In this document: piece after piece, positions 26,982 through 37,500 of the stretch
How positions within the stretch are numbered: the first letter of the stretch is position 1
Layout: each line of letters opens with the position of its first letter
NCBI GenBank assembly: GCA_004028795.1
Contig: SAIW01000007.1
Coordinates: 1 to 64,000 of the forward strand
Length of the DNA: 64,000 nucleotides
Direction of reading: 5' to 3'
Origin: Chitinophagaceae bacterium
GTDB lineage: Bacteria > Bacteroidota > Bacteroidia > Chitinophagales > Chitinophagaceae
Position numbers and translations under genes: made by a program
The notes under the pieces: generated by a model
The model's input: only the letters and a program-made list of their open reading frames with translations
Database searches by the model: none
Told to the model about the DNA's origin: nothing

Positions 26982-28046
26982 TTAGTTTTTACAGTTTGAT
27001 GGTATTACAGCATCAATACTTGCTTTAATATCTAAATAAATATTTCTTTTTTGTTCGCCGCCTAATAATGTTTTTACAAAAATGATGCAGGCATACCCTC
27101 TGCATTTATCAATAAAAGGCCAGGTGCCGAATAACCCCGGAGAAGCTACTACTGTTGAGTTTCCGGCTGCATCTTTTTCCATAATCCATTCGCCTAAGCC
27201 ATAAGTATAACCCTTACCTGCTGCCGGTGTGTACTTAACCATATCTAAAGTAATCTGTTCTTTCTGCATTTCGTTTATTGAGGCTTCACTTAAAATTCTT
27301 TTACCGTTAAACATGCCTTTATTTAAAATCATTGTTAAAAAATTCATGTATTCATCGGCACTGCTTTTAGCACCACCACTGGGGTTAGGAGCCAGATTAA
27401 AATTATCATTCTGAAAAGTAGTACCTCTCATACCTAATGGCCTGAATAATCTTTCCAGCATTAGTTGCTGAAAGTTTTTCTTGGTAACAATTTCACAAAT
27501 CCTTCCTGCAATATTCAAGCCTGCGTTGCCATACCAAAAACCGGTACCGGCATTAAAAGCAATATCTTTCCTGCTCATAAAATCATTCACTTCTTCTTCA
27601 AGTGTGTTGAATTTTTTTCTTGAAAGAATATTCATAACACTTGCTTGTTCCTGCTCTATACCTGTTTGATGGCTCAAGCAATGTCTTATGGTAATATAGC
27701 CTTTACTGTATTTTGCAAAATCAGGAATGTATTTGGCAACTTTATCGTCTAAAGAAATTCTTCCTTCATCAACTAAAGTCATAACAACAGCTGCAGTTAA
27801 CCATTTGCTGCAACTGGCAATAGGTGCAATCGTTTTCTTGTCCATATCACCCCAATGTTTATCATACACCAATTTACCATCTTTATAAACCAATGCCACT
27901 ACATTATTACCTAATTCTTTTTTATACTGCTCAAACTTTTTATCAACTTCACTAAAATCGTATTGAGCAAAAACAGACTGAAAGAATAGCAGGAAAATGA
28001 ATACAGAACTGACTTTGATACAGGTTGGGCTTAATTTTAAGGACAT
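26982..28046 (-). CDS. Serine hydrolase, class C beta-lactamase-like
   Basis: The exported 354-aa member of the beta-lactamase/D-alanyl-peptidase fold family has the nucleophile motif SCSK (ASCSKWLTAAVVMTLVDEG), the Tyr motif WYGNAGLNIAG, and a third-motif region near ASPGLFGTWPF. The signal peptide is VSSVFIFLLFFQSVFAQ. The start was set at ATG 28046; the ORF continues to 28115 but that part translates a dispersed repeat (FPFRGLRGAN). Family members are esterases or peptidases. True beta-lactamase activity is not implied. Confidence 0.8.
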   Translation of the reverse strand: MSLKLSPTCIKVSSVFIFLLFFQSVFAQYDFSEVDKKFEQYKKELGNNVVALVYKDGKLVYDKHWGDMDKKTIAPIASCSKWLTAAVVMTLVDEGRISLDDKVAKYIPDFAKYSKGYITIRHCLSHQTGIEQEQASVMNILSRKKFNTLEEEVNDFMSRKDIAFNAGTGFWYGNAGLNIAGRICEIVTKKNFQQLMLERLFRPLGMRGTTFQNDNFNLAPNPSGGAKSSADEYMNFLTMILNKGMFNGKRILSEASINEMQKEQITLDMVKYTPAAGKGYTYGLGEWIMEKDAAGNSTVVASPGLFGTWPFIDKCRGYACIIFVKTLLGGEQKRNIYLDIKASIDAVIPSNCKN

Positions 28047-28050
28047 ATTT

Positions 28051-28079
28051 GCACCCCTTAATCCCCTGAAAGGGAAAAG
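28051..28079. repeat. CCCCTTAATCCCCTGAAAGGG-type dispersed repeat, left arm
   Basis: A GC-rich segment with an internal CCCT/AGGG hairpin lies just upstream of the serine hydrolase start. A related copy in opposite orientation lies at 28159-28183 before clpB. Confidence 0.6.
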
Positions 28080-28158
28080 AATAATTTTTGACAATATAGA
28101 AACTGTGTTAATCATGAGTATTTTGATTGATTAGCAATTTTAATTAATAAATTTTAAA

Positions 28159-28183
28159 CTCTCCCTTTAGGGAGTTGGAGGGC
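28159..28183. repeat. CTCCCTTTAGGGAG-type dispersed repeat, right arm
   Basis: Contains the perfect hairpin CTCCCT-TT-AGGGAG, then TTGGAGGGC, ending 4 nt before the clpB ATG. With the copy at 28051-28079 it frames the divergent promoter region as an inverted pair. Confidence 0.6.
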
Positions 28184-28186
28184 ATC

Positions 28187-30781
28187 ATGAACTTAAATAA
28201 CTATACAATAAAAGCACAGGAAACTATTCAGGCTGCTCAACAGGAAGCTTTCAATAATAGTAATCCTAATATTGAAACTAATCACTTACTAAAAGTGTTG
28301 TTGAAAGATGAAGATAGCCCTGTTGAATACTTATTAAAAAAGAACAATGTTAATGTTGCCTTTGTTGAAAGCAAGATTAACGAAACTATTAAAAAGCTGC
28401 CTAAGGTAAGCGGCACAGAACCTGCACAAACCATAAGCAGAGATTTAAATAATGCTTTGTTGAAAGCTAATGCTTCATTGAAACAATTTAATGATGAATT
28501 TGTAAGTGTAGAACATTTATTGTTGGGCTTATTATCAGTTAATGATGATGCAGGTAAAACTTTAAAAGATGCGGGCTTAACTGAGAAAGGTTTAGTAGCA
28601 GCAATTAAAGATTTACGTAAGGGTGATTCTATAAAATCTCAAACACAATCTCAGCAATATAATTCATTGCAGAAGTATGCAAGAAACTTAAATGAAATGG
28701 CCCGTAACGGAAAGTTAGATCCTGTTATTGGCAGAGATGAAGAAATAAGAAGAACCTTACATATACTTTCACGCCGTTCAAAAAATAATCCCATATTGGT
28801 TGGTGAGCCCGGTGTTGGTAAAACAGCTATTGCAGAAGGTTTAGCAATGCGTGTCGTAAACGGCGATGTTCCTGAAAACTTAAAATCAAAAATTATTTAT
28901 GCATTGGATATGGGGCAATTGATTGCCGGTGCAAAATATAAAGGTGAATTTGAAGAGCGTTTAAAAGCAGTTGTAAAAGAAGTAAGTGAAAGTGATGGAG
29001 AAATCATTTTATTTATTGATGAAATTCATACACTGGTTGGTGCCGGCGGCGGCGAAGGTGCTATGGATGCAGCCAATATTTTAAAACCCGCTTTGGCTCG
29101 TGGTGAGTTAAGAGCAATAGGAGCAACAACATTAAATGAGTATCAAAAATATTTTGAGAAAGACAAAGCATTAGAACGTCGCTTTCAAAAAGTAATGATT
29201 GATGAACCTACTGTTGAAGATGCTATTTCAATTTTACGTGGATTGAAAGACAGATATGAAACACACCATCATGTTCGTATAAAAGATGAAGCCATCATCG
29301 CTGCGGTTGAATTATCACATCGTTATATAACCGATAGATTTCTGCCCGATAAAGCTATTGATTTAATTGATGAAAGTGCAGCCAAGCTTAGATTAGAAAT
29401 GAATTCAATGCCGGAAGAGTTGGATTCTTTAGAACGTCAGATTCGTCAATTAGAAATTGAAAGAGAAGCTATTAAACGTGAGAATGATGATGATAAACTG
29501 AAGGAGTTAAATATCACTATCAGTAACCTTAGTGTTGAAAGAGATACCTTAAAAGCTAAATGGAAAGAAGAAAAAGAATTGGTTGAAAAAATTCAATCTG
29601 CCAAAGCTTCCATTGAAAATTTAAAATTAGAAGCAGAGCAGGCAGAACGTAATGGCGATTTTGGTAAGGTTGCCGAAATACGCTACGGCAGAATTAAAGA
29701 ACAGGAAAAAGTTATTGAATCTTTCAGTTCACAGCTTGCAACTTTAAGTGATAAGCGTTTAATGAAAGAAGAAGTTGATGCAGAAGATATTGCAGAAAAT
29801 GTGGCCAAAGCCACAGGTATTCCGGTAACAAAAATGTTGCAGAGCGATAAAGAAAAATTATTAAACCTTGAAGAGCATTTGCATGAAAGAGTAGTTGGTC
29901 AAAATGAAGCCATCAGTGCTGTTGCAGATGCGATAAGAAGAAGCAGAGCAGGTTTGCAAGATCCTAAAAAGCCCATCGGTTCATTTATATTCTTAGGAAC
30001 AACCGGTGTTGGTAAAACAGAATTAGCAAAGGCATTAGCAGAGTTTCTATTTGATGATGAAAGCATGATGACGAGGATTGATATGAGTGAATATCAGGAA
30101 AAACATACTGTAAGTAGATTAGTGGGTGCTCCTCCGGGTTATGTGGGTTATGATGAGGGCGGACAATTAACTGAAGCTGTTAGAAGAAAGCCTTATTCTG
30201 TTGTGTTATTAGATGAAATTGAAAAAGCCCATCCAGATGTATGGAATGTATTGTTGCAGGTTTTAGATGATGGTAGACTGACAGATAATAAAGGGAGAGT
30301 GGTAAATTTTAAAAATACCATTATTATTATGACGAGCAATATCGGCAGCCATTTAATTCAGGAAGCATTTGAAAAGGTGAATGAAAAAGATATTGATGAA
30401 GTGGCAGAGAAAGCTAAAGTAGAAGTAATGAATTTGCTTCGTCAAACAATTCGTCCTGAATTTTTAAATAGGGTAGATGAAATAATTATGTTTCAACCTT
30501 TATTGAAAAATGAAATCAAAGGCATCATTAAAATTCAACTCAAAAACTTACACGACTTAGTATTACAGAGCGGTATTGAGTTGAAATTCAGTGATTATTT
30601 GCTTGATTTCTTGGTTGAAAACGGTTACGACCCCACTTTTGGAGCAAGACCTTTAAAAAGGCTGATTCAAAAAGAAATCATCAACCAACTAAGTAAAAAA
30701 ATATTGGCAGGCGATATTGAAAAAAACAAACCGGTATTGGTAGATGTATTTGATAATGTGGTGGTTTTCAGGAATGATTAA
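28187..30781 (+). CDS. clpB: ATP-dependent chaperone ClpB
   Basis: The hexameric disaggregase works with DnaK to rescue aggregated proteins. The 864-aa protein starts [20 protein letters not shown]. Domains: Clp N domain (1-145), AAA1 with Walker A GEPGVGKT (about 208-215), a coiled-coil middle domain (about 400-520, [20 protein letters not shown]) and AAA2 with [14 protein letters not shown] and the ClpB C-domain ending [13 protein letters not shown] 28187 is preferred to the TTG at 28175, which lies in a repeat. Heat-shock control is expected but no operator is recognised. Confidence 0.97.
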   Translation: MNLNNYTIKAQETIQAAQQEAFNNSNPNIETNHLLKVLLKDEDSPVEYLLKKNNVNVAFVESKINETIKKLPKVSGTEPAQTISRDLNNALLKANASLKQFNDEFVSVEHLLLGLLSVNDDAGKTLKDAGLTEKGLVAAIKDLRKGDSIKSQTQSQQYNSLQKYARNLNEMARNGKLDPVIGRDEEIRRTLHILSRRSKNNPILVGEPGVGKTAIAEGLAMRVVNGDVPENLKSKIIYALDMGQLIAGAKYKGEFEERLKAVVKEVSESDGEIILFIDEIHTLVGAGGGEGAMDAANILKPALARGELRAIGATTLNEYQKYFEKDKALERRFQKVMIDEPTVEDAISILRGLKDRYETHHHVRIKDEAIIAAVELSHRYITDRFLPDKAIDLIDESAAKLRLEMNSMPEELDSLERQIRQLEIEREAIKRENDDDKLKELNITISNLSVERDTLKAKWKEEKELVEKIQSAKASIENLKLEAEQAERNGDFGKVAEIRYGRIKEQEKVIESFSSQLATLSDKRLMKEEVDAEDIAENVAKATGIPVTKMLQSDKEKLLNLEEHLHERVVGQNEAISAVADAIRRSRAGLQDPKKPIGSFIFLGTTGVGKTELAKALAEFLFDDESMMTRIDMSEYQEKHTVSRLVGAPPGYVGYDEGGQLTEAVRRKPYSVVLLDEIEKAHPDVWNVLLQVLDDGRLTDNKGRVVNFKNTIIIMTSNIGSHLIQEAFEKVNEKDIDEVAEKAKVEVMNLLRQTIRPEFLNRVDEIIMFQPLLKNEIKGIIKIQLKNLHDLVLQSGIELKFSDYLLDFLVENGYDPTFGARPLKRLIQKEIINQLSKKILAGDIEKNKPVLVDVFDNVVVFRND

Positions 30782-30823
30782 GCAGGAAATGCAGGTTTTA
30801 GTCACAGTTTTCCTTAATCATAA

Positions 30824-30852
30824 TTGCAGAATGCAGAATACCATTATGTTTG
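30824..30852 (+). promoter_or_regulatory. Candidate promoter of the DsbA-like gene
   Basis: TTG at 30824-30826 and TATGTTTG at 30845-30852 are 18 nt apart and match the Bacteroidota consensus. The gene starts at 30886. Confidence 0.55.
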
Positions 30853-30885
30853 CACACTAAGAAATAAGATATTTAAAATTAAGTT

Positions 30886-31437
30886 ATGGCATTTGGTAAA
30901 GAAACCGTTGAAATTATAGAACCTAAAGATGTGTTTGTAGGCGATAAAAAGGCGGCTGTTACATTAATGGAATTTGGCGAGTACGAAAATGAAGATTGTG
31001 CAAAAGCCAATGAAGTAGTAAAACAATTGTTAGAAAAGTATGATGGTAAGATAAGATTTAATTTCCGCCATTTTCCTTTAACAAAAATTCATCAACGCAG
31101 CCAAAAAGCAGGGGAAGCTGCTATTGCAGCAGCACAGGATGGCAAATTCTGGGAAATGCACAATGCTTTATTTGCCAACAGGTTTAATTTGGGCACTACC
31201 AGCTTAAAATTGCATGCCCGAGATGCCGGTGTAACAAGAAAGCAATTATTGGAAGAATTGGTTGATTCAACTTATGGCTGGCATGTACACGATGACATTC
31301 AATACGGTAAAAAATTAGGTGTTACAGAAATACCTGCTTTTTTTGTTAACGGCGAAAGAGTAAACGGCAAAGCAACAGTTGAAAATTTAAGTAAAGCAAT
31401 TGATGAAGCTTTAAAGAAAGTAAAATCTAAGAAATAG
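30886..31437 (+). CDS. DsbA-family thioredoxin-fold protein with a single active-site Cys
   Basis: This 183-aa protein has the DsbA/FrnE-like layout: a beta-strand MEFGEYENEDC (where the CXXC should be), a helical insertion, and the cis-proline loop VTEIPAFFVNGERV. The active site keeps only one Cys (ENEDC), so a normal dithiol oxidase mechanism is unlikely. No signal peptide is present, so it is probably cytoplasmic, like NhaA-linked or 2-hydroxychromene isomerase-like relatives. Substrate unknown. It ends before a bidirectional terminator. Confidence 0.8.
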   Translation: MAFGKETVEIIEPKDVFVGDKKAAVTLMEFGEYENEDCAKANEVVKQLLEKYDGKIRFNFRHFPLTKIHQRSQKAGEAAIAAAQDGKFWEMHNALFANRFNLGTTSLKLHARDAGVTRKQLLEELVDSTYGWHVHDDIQYGKKLGVTEIPAFFVNGERVNGKATVENLSKAIDEALKKVKSKK

Positions 31438-31462
31438 GTTTAAAAGATTGAATGATACAAAT

Positions 31463-31494
31463 AAAAAACGCTTCAAATTTTTGAAGCGTTTTTT
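31463..31494. terminator. Bidirectional terminator between convergent genes
   Basis: A 15-bp stem (31463-31477 with 31480-31494) with A/T flanks on both sides serves the DsbA-like gene and the RRM gene. Its core, CGCTTCAAA/TTTGAAGCG, recurs in the two TonB-receptor terminators. Confidence 0.85.
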
Positions 31495-31513
31495 ATTTGA
31501 TAAACCAATGAAA

Positions 31514-31816
31514 TTACCAACGATTGTTATCGTTATGGCTGAAAGAACGCTTCTTGTTGAAAGAAGGTCTTTCTTCACGTGGTTTAGCTTCCATAACATT
31601 AATAGTACGGCCTTCAACCATACCACCATTTAATTCAGCAATAGCTTTTTTAGCTGCTGCGTCATCACTCATTTCAACAAAACCAAAACCACGGCTGCGG
31701 TTAGTAAGTTTGTCGATAATTACTTTAGCTGAAGTTACGGTACCGTAATCTTCAAAAAAACCTCTTAAGTCATCATCCTGTACGTTGAAGCTTAAGTTAG
31801 AAACATAAATGTTCAT
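31514..31816 (-). CDS. RRM-domain RNA-binding protein
   Basis: The 100-aa protein is a single RNA recognition motif with RNP2 (IYVSNL, residues 2-7) and RNP1 (RGFGFVEM, about 42-49) plus a basic/Asn-rich tail (NKKRSFSHNDNNRW). Such small RRM proteins are common in Bacteroidota and cyanobacteria and bind single-stranded RNA; some respond to cold. A long AT-rich upstream region of about 250 nt, shared with the divergent DUF4251 gene, could carry an extended 5' leader. Confidence 0.9.
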   Translation of the reverse strand: MNIYVSNLSFNVQDDDLRGFFEDYGTVTSAKVIIDKLTNRSRGFGFVEMSDDAAAKKAIAELNGGMVEGRTINVMEAKPREERPSFNKKRSFSHNDNNRW

Positions 31817-32067
31817 GCTTAAAAAACACTTTTAATTAAAAAATTTGAGGCAAAAGCAGAAGGTAAAGAAGACTAACTATGGGCAGAAAAATTGCTTAGC
31901 AGAAAAAATCATTCACTTACAAAGTGCTAAAAAACTCAATAACGACGCGAATGTACGGTAATATATCAGAACCACCGGTTTTTATTTAAAATTAACATAC
32001 CCGTACCAACTTTATGTAAAGTTTTTGCTGTAAGCATCTAATAACTTTATAAACGAAAAGCTTAATT

Positions 32068-32562
32068 ATGAAAAAGATTTTTTTCCTTTTTTGTGTTGTG
32101 GTTACAACAATTTCATTTGCACAAAAACAAAAAGAAGAGTTAAGTGTAAAAGATATGTTGAGTGAACGTAGATTTTGCTTTGTGGCTCAAACCATGCTTC
32201 CGCAAAGTGGTAGTTCCAGAATGATTGATTCGTATTATGATTTGAAAATTACCAAGGATAAAATTATTTGTTCATTACCTTATTTCGGCAGAGCTTATTC
32301 AGTTAATATCGGCTCTACTACAGGGCCTTTAGATTTTACCGCTACTGATTTTTCCTACGATGCAAAACCAACAAAAAAAGGTAATGCCACCGAAATAAAA
32401 ATTGTGCCTGCCAAAACTGCTAACACAGATGTAAATACAATGATATTAACTGTGTTTGATAATGGTAATGCTACTTTACAGGTTACCTTTAATAACAGGC
32501 AAGCCATTAGTTATAATGGTAATGTAAAAGCATTGAAAGCAGAAAAAAATACTGCGGATTAA
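32068..32562 (+). CDS. DUF4251 domain exported protein
   Basis: The 164-aa protein has a signal peptide (MKKIFFLFCVVVTTISFA) and the DUF4251 pattern (RRFCFVAQTMLPQSGSSR, YDLKITKDKIICSLPYFGRAYSVNIG in two parts). DUF4251 is a Bacteroidota beta-rich family of unknown function. The last 4 nt overlap the 3' end of the convergent NIPSNAP gene. Confidence 0.8.
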   Translation: MKKIFFLFCVVVTTISFAQKQKEELSVKDMLSERRFCFVAQTMLPQSGSSRMIDSYYDLKITKDKIICSLPYFGRAYSVNIGSTTGPLDFTATDFSYDAKPTKKGNATEIKIVPAKTANTDVNTMILTVFDNGNATLQVTFNNRQAISYNGNVKALKAEKNTAD

Positions 32563-33341
32563 AAGTCTGAATATTCCGTTGGGCGAAGAAAAAGAATGTC
32601 GGAATGTGAAACTGTATTCTTGTATTCAGGCAGATTTGAAATTCTTTTCCATGTAGTATCTGCACCAAAGTTTTTCCAATGCTCATCTCTTTCTGCTTTG
32701 TTATTGTGGGTAGTCATGTACATTAAATTAGGCATATGGCTGCCTGCAATAACTTCAGCATAAAAAACCGCATTAAAATTTAAATGAGAAAAAATATTTA
32801 TTTCACCTCCTTCATTAAACATTTCCACTTTTTTGTTATATAACTTTTCAGTAGCTCCTTCATAGCTTCTTAATTCATAAACCCTTTCGGCTTTAGGCGA
32901 TGTTAAATTGGGTAACTGCATTGTTTGCATAAAACGAAAAGCCTTTAATACCACTGTTTCTATGCGTTGATAAACTGCCTGATTGTATGCTGCCGTTAAA
33001 TAATTGCTTTGCTGATTGATAAATGAAGTTTCATAAAAGATTTTATCAATTGCAGCAACTTCTTCTATGTTTTTTAATGGAATAAAAACTACAATCTTTT
33101 TATCAACTGCTGTATCTGCATCAATAGCAGTAAATACACCGATGTTTTTATATCCTTTGTTGTGTAAAAGCGGAAGAAAACTTTCTTTTAAAAACTGATG
33201 AACTACTGTTAATTGTTCATTCTTATTGCAATGATAGATTTTTAACTCATACCATTGTTGTGTTGGCTTATAAGCAAATGCATTAATAAAACTGAAGCAG
33301 AGTAATACTGAAACGGATAAGTAACTGATAATTTTTTTCAT
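32559..33341 (-). CDS. Exported NIPSNAP-family protein
   Basis: The 260-aa protein has a signal peptide ending FINAFA and two ferredoxin-like NIPSNAP repeats: WYELKIYHCNKNEQ near the N-terminus and RVYELRSYEGATEKLYNKKVEMF in the second half, ending with a HWKNFGADTTWKRIS block. NIPSNAP domains resemble dimeric alpha/beta-barrel enzymes, and bacterial members are mostly uncharacterised. Confidence 0.82.
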   Translation of the reverse strand: MKKIISYLSVSVLLCFSFINAFAYKPTQQWYELKIYHCNKNEQLTVVHQFLKESFLPLLHNKGYKNIGVFTAIDADTAVDKKIVVFIPLKNIEEVAAIDKIFYETSFINQQSNYLTAAYNQAVYQRIETVVLKAFRFMQTMQLPNLTSPKAERVYELRSYEGATEKLYNKKVEMFNEGGEINIFSHLNFNAVFYAEVIAGSHMPNLMYMTTHNNKAERDEHWKNFGADTTWKRISNLPEYKNTVSHSDILFLRPTEYSDF

Positions 33342-33418
33342 GCGATAAAGATTTATTCTTTTTTCTGAATTTCAAAATTTCTGCTTGTACTGTTTCCACG
33401 TTTTTTATTAGTAAAACA

Positions 33419-33443
33419 AAAGCCCCGTATTGAGCGAGGCTTT
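33419..33443 (-). terminator. Terminator after the M1 peptidase gene
   Basis: The stem 33435-33443 with 33419-33427 (9 bp with one G-U) is followed on the minus strand by TTTG and a T-rich stretch. It lies about 20 nt beyond the M1 peptidase stop. Confidence 0.7.
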
Positions 33444-33461
33444 ACAGATTATATCAAATTT

Positions 33462-35432
33462 TTAGTTTGCTTTCCATGTGTTGTTGGCATCATTATAATC
33501 AGGAAAAACATGGTCAGGGTCTATTACAACTTTAGTTAATTCTTCTGTTGTATTAACTCTGAATTTCCATGAAGAAGTGCTTTGCCAGATTTCTACAGGC
33601 AATTTTTTTCTTTCAGTTTTACCGCTGGCTGTGGTGTATTCAACAATTACAGGCATTGCCATTTGCTCTAAATTTTCAATAGTAATTAATGCTCCGTTTT
33701 TAGCATCATTATCTACATACTCAACTTTACTTACAGCTTGGTCTAATTTATAATTATCTACAAAAAATGCCTGCCAGAACCAATTCAAATCTTCTCCAGC
33801 ACTGTTTTCTATACTGCGGAAGAAATCCCAGGGGCTTGGATGTTTATATTTCCAGTCATTAATATATTTTCTGAAAGCATAATCAAAACGAACACTGTCT
33901 AATATTTGTGTTCTTAACAATGTTAAACCATAGCCCGGTTTAGCGTATAAATTAATACCGATATTACCTTCTTTCATGGCATCGGGGGTATTCATGATAC
34001 CTTCTGATGCAGGATTGAACAGATACTTAGACATTGCATGGTAATCTGTTTTTCTTTCTTTGTACTCACCGTTATTAAAATCGTAAGAAGCCAATGTATT
34101 GATGAATGTGTTGAAGCCTTCATCCATCCAGCCATATCTTCTTTCATTACTTCCCACAATCATTGGAAACCAGGTATGACCGAATTCATGGCCAGTAACG
34201 CCAAACAAACCACCCTTGGTACTTCTTGAGCTGCAGAAAACTATGCCCGGATATTCCATACCACCAATATTGCTTGCCACATTTGATGCACATGGATAAG
34301 GAAATTCGAACCAACGTTTGCTGTAATTTTCAATACTTCCTTTGGTATATTCTGTGGCTCTGCCCCAGGCATTCGGGCCGGCACTTTCAACAGGATAAAC
34401 ACTCATTGCCAATGCTTTTTTGCCGCTTGGTAAATTCATTTTAGCAGCATCCCAAATAAAACTTTTTGATGATGCCCAAGAGAAATCTCTCGCATTGGTT
34501 ATTTTGTATTTCCAGGTACAGGTTGGCGTTTTGGGGCGTGAAGCGGGGTCTGTAACTTCTTCTTCAGTTCTGATCATAACAGTTTTATCGCTTGTCTTCG
34601 CTTCATTAAATCTCTTCAATTGTGTAGCAGTTAAAACTTCCTGCGGATTTAATAATTCTCCTGAAGCAACAACTATGTGAGAGGCAGGTACAGTAAGGCT
34701 TACATCAAAATCGCCATACTCTAAATAAAATTCACTGGCACCCAAGTAAGGTAAGGTATTCCAACCCTGTAAATCATCAAACACACATAAACGCGGATAC
34801 CATTGTGCAATGGCAAATATTTCTCCGTTTTTAGTTTTTAAAATTCCTGTTCTGTCACTTCCTTCCACCGGAACGATATAAGAATATTCAATCTTAACTT
34901 TTAAAACGCCCCCTTTAGCTGCAACAATTTCTGTAGGTTTTATCTGCATACGGGTATCGTTAATTAAATAGTTAGCTTCTTTACTTCCGTTGGCAGTAAT
35001 AATTTTTACAGATTGAATTTTATAACCGCCTTGAAAAACACTTTTAGCATCGCCGTAACGGCTTCTTCCGGTTGCAGGCATTTTAGCCTGACCGCGAGAA
35101 CTTAAATCGTATAAATTTTCGTCCAATTGCAACCATATATAAGGCAATGCAAAAGGGCTATTATTTTTATAAGTAATAGTAACTGTTCCCTTCACTTCAT
35201 GTGTTTCTTCGTTTAAATTGGCAGTAATACTATAGTCTGCTTTGTTTTGCCAATAAGCAGGTCCCGGTTCACCATTTGCACCGCGATATTCATTGCCGAA
35301 TGTTTTATAAAACAATGGAGAAAAAAGTACATGGGGGTCGTACTTAGATTTGGGTAGTGTGTCTTTGCTTTGTGCATTTACAGTGTTTAAAGAAGCACAT
35401 ACGCAAGCAAACGCCAATATTTTTTTAATCAT
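33462..35432 (-). CDS. M1-family metallopeptidase (exported)
   Basis: The 656-aa zinc aminopeptidase-like protein has a signal peptide ([16 protein letters not shown]). The HEXXH-like site is present as [16 protein letters not shown] with the downstream Glu in [15 protein letters not shown], and a [10 protein letters not shown] block replaces the GAMEN motif. N-terminal beta-sandwich and C-terminal all-helical part ([21 protein letters not shown] in parts) match Bacteroidota M1 peptidases. Likely periplasmic or surface peptide trimming. Single-gene unit with its own terminator. Confidence 0.9.
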   Translation of the reverse strand: MIKKILAFACVCASLNTVNAQSKDTLPKSKYDPHVLFSPLFYKTFGNEYRGANGEPGPAYWQNKADYSITANLNEETHEVKGTVTITYKNNSPFALPYIWLQLDENLYDLSSRGQAKMPATGRSRYGDAKSVFQGGYKIQSVKIITANGSKEANYLINDTRMQIKPTEIVAAKGGVLKVKIEYSYIVPVEGSDRTGILKTKNGEIFAIAQWYPRLCVFDDLQGWNTLPYLGASEFYLEYGDFDVSLTVPASHIVVASGELLNPQEVLTATQLKRFNEAKTSDKTVMIRTEEEVTDPASRPKTPTCTWKYKITNARDFSWASSKSFIWDAAKMNLPSGKKALAMSVYPVESAGPNAWGRATEYTKGSIENYSKRWFEFPYPCASNVASNIGGMEYPGIVFCSSRSTKGGLFGVTGHEFGHTWFPMIVGSNERRYGWMDEGFNTFINTLASYDFNNGEYKERKTDYHAMSKYLFNPASEGIMNTPDAMKEGNIGINLYAKPGYGLTLLRTQILDSVRFDYAFRKYINDWKYKHPSPWDFFRSIENSAGEDLNWFWQAFFVDNYKLDQAVSKVEYVDNDAKNGALITIENLEQMAMPVIVEYTTASGKTERKKLPVEIWQSTSSWKFRVNTTEELTKVVIDPDHVFPDYNDANNTWKAN

Positions 35433-35566
35433 AAGAAAATGTTTGCGATGAAGATATTTATTCAGATGAAATTTTAATAAATTATTTTATGAAAGTCAGT
35501 ATCAATCGTCACAAAAAGAATTAAATAACTTAAACGGTATAGCATTACTTTTATAAAAATATTCGA

Positions 35567-36055
35567 TTGCAAAATAACTTCTCCATATTCGCTCAGCAAA
35601 TAGCCAATCCTTTTAAATACAAACTGTTTCTGCTTTCTAAGTTGCCAATGGCATTTATGGCAGGGTTAAAAGTTATTGAGTTGAATGAAAGCAAAGCTGT
35701 TGTTTCTGTAAAACACAAATGGCTAAATCAAAATCCTTTCGGCTCTTTATACTTTGCTGCATTAAGCATGGCTGGTGAAATGAGTACAGGACTTTTAGGT
35801 TTCGGACAGATTTCTAAAAGAAAACCCGGTATAAGCATGTTAGTGGTAAAATTAGAAGCCGAGTTTTATAAGAAGGCAATCGGCAAAATTGTTTTTACCT
35901 GTAATGATGGTAATAGTATTAAAAACACAATTGATGATGCCATAGCAACGGGAGATGGGCAAACAATTCAATGCATTTCAACAGGTACAAATGAAATGAA
36001 TGAAATTGTGGCTGTGTTTAAAATTACATGGAGTTTGAAAGCTAAGAAGTTATAA
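35567..36055 (+). CDS. Hotdog-fold thioesterase-like protein (DUF4442)
   Basis: The 162-aa protein shows the DUF4442 hotdog pattern: PFKYKLFLLSKLPMAFMAGL, KAVVSVKHKWLNQNPFGSLYFAALSMAGEMSTG split in the middle, and a late EMNEIVAVFKITWSLK strand. These relate to acyl-CoA thioesterases, but the substrate is unknown. The start is TTG 35567; no ATG precedes the conserved N-terminal helix. It lies 41 nt before the beta-CASP gene and may be co-transcribed. Confidence 0.78.
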   Translation: MQNNFSIFAQQIANPFKYKLFLLSKLPMAFMAGLKVIELNESKAVVSVKHKWLNQNPFGSLYFAALSMAGEMSTGLLGFGQISKRKPGISMLVVKLEAEFYKKAIGKIVFTCNDGNSIKNTIDDAIATGDGQTIQCISTGTNEMNEIVAVFKITWSLKAKKL

Positions 36056-36096
36056 ATAGTAAGTATTAAATTAATAAGTTAAAACAGGAGGGCTTT

Positions 36097-37500
36097 ATGA
36101 AGATTACTTTTCATGGTGCAGCAAGAACAGTAACAGGTTCTAAGCACTTAATTACATTAAAAAGCGGTACACAGATTTTATTGGATTGTGGTATGTTTCA
36201 GGGTTTGGGAAAAGATACAGATAACTTAAATCTTCAATTTGGCTTTGAAGCAAGTAAGGTTAATTATTTAGTTTTATCTCATGCACATATTGACCATTCC
36301 GGTTTAATTCCCAGATTGGTTAATCAGGGGTTTAAAGGGAAAATATTTTGTACCCCTGCAACAAAAGATTTAACTGAAATATTGTTAGAAGATTCTGCAA
36401 CCATTCAAAGAGACGATATTAAATTCATTAATAAAAAAAGGGCTAAACAAGGGCTGCCATTTATAGAACCTTTGTATTCAATTGAAGATGCACAGAATGT
36501 TATTCCGTTAATGGAAACTGTTTCTTACAATCAATGGCATACCATTAATAATGAAGCCGAAGTAATGTTTACTGATGCAGGGCATATTATCGGTAGTGCC
36601 GCAATACACTTGCGTTTGAAGGAAGATGGCAAAACAACTGCATTAAGTTTTAGCGGCGATGTTGGAAGATATAATGATGTGATACTTCGTTCACCTGATG
36701 TATTTCCTCAGGCAGATTATATTTTAATTGAAAGTACTTACGGAGATAAATTGCATGAAGATGTTGCGAATACTGTAAGCATTTTAGAACAATGGATTAA
36801 TAAAACTTGTGTTGAGAAAAAAGGTAAGTTGGTTATTCCATCTTTCAGCGTTGGAAGAACGCAGGAATTATTATATTTTTTAAATGAATTATCGCTTCAA
36901 AACAAATTACCTAAAGTGCCTGTGTTTGTTGATAGCCCGTTAAGTTTAGAAGCCACACAGGTTGTAAAATCTCATCCGGAAGGTTTTAATAAAGCATTGA
37001 GACAATTAATAAAAGTTGATAATGACCCTTTTGACTTCGCAGGATTAACTTTTATAAAATCTGTTGATGAAAGTAAAGCCATAAATGATAATCATCAACC
37101 CATGATAATTATTTCTGCAAGCGGTATGGCAGATGCAGGCAGAATTAAACACCATATTGCTAATAATATCGGCGATAAACGAAATACTATTTTAATGGTT
37201 GGTTATTGCGAGCCATTATCTTTAGGAGGAAGATTAATGAATGGTGCGAAAGAGGTTAGAATTTTTGGTGAACAGTATAAAGTAATTGCAGAAGTGGGAA
37301 GTATGAGAAGCATGAGTGCACATGGAGACTATGATGATTTATGCCAGTTTCTTGCCTGCCAAAACCCTGAACTGATAAAGACAATTTTTATTGTACATGG
37401 CGAAGAAGAAGTGCAGTTAGAGTTTCAAAAAAGATTGCAAAAGAAAAAAATTAAAGAAGTAATTGTTCCGCATTTACATGAAAGTTTTAATTTGGATTAA
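36097..37500 (+). CDS. Beta-CASP metallo-beta-lactamase RNA-processing-type nuclease
   Basis: The 467-aa protein has the MBL motif HAHIDH (about residue 60), a later metal site GHIIGSAAI, SFSGDVGRY, and the beta-CASP and RMMBL parts (YGDKLHED, SASGMADAGRIKHH, VIAEVGSMRSMSAHGDYDDL). This is the YSH1/CPSF-73-like group, expected to cut or trim RNA in the cytoplasm. Targets in bacteria are largely unknown. Its TAA stop overlaps the ATG of the MgtC gene (TAATG). Confidence 0.88.
   Translation: MKITFHGAARTVTGSKHLITLKSGTQILLDCGMFQGLGKDTDNLNLQFGFEASKVNYLVLSHAHIDHSGLIPRLVNQGFKGKIFCTPATKDLTEILLEDSATIQRDDIKFINKKRAKQGLPFIEPLYSIEDAQNVIPLMETVSYNQWHTINNEAEVMFTDAGHIIGSAAIHLRLKEDGKTTALSFSGDVGRYNDVILRSPDVFPQADYILIESTYGDKLHEDVANTVSILEQWINKTCVEKKGKLVIPSFSVGRTQELLYFLNELSLQNKLPKVPVFVDSPLSLEATQVVKSHPEGFNKALRQLIKVDNDPFDFAGLTFIKSVDESKAINDNHQPMIIISASGMADAGRIKHHIANNIGDKRNTILMVGYCEPLSLGGRLMNGAKEVRIFGEQYKVIAEVGSMRSMSAHGDYDDLCQFLACQNPELIKTIFIVHGEEEVQLEFQKRLQKKKIKEVIVPHLHESFNLD

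Noticed and set aside
26982-28046. Antibiotic-resistance beta-lactamase
   Set aside because: Only the general serine hydrolase motifs are present; class C lactamase-specific features are not clear, so resistance cannot be claimed.
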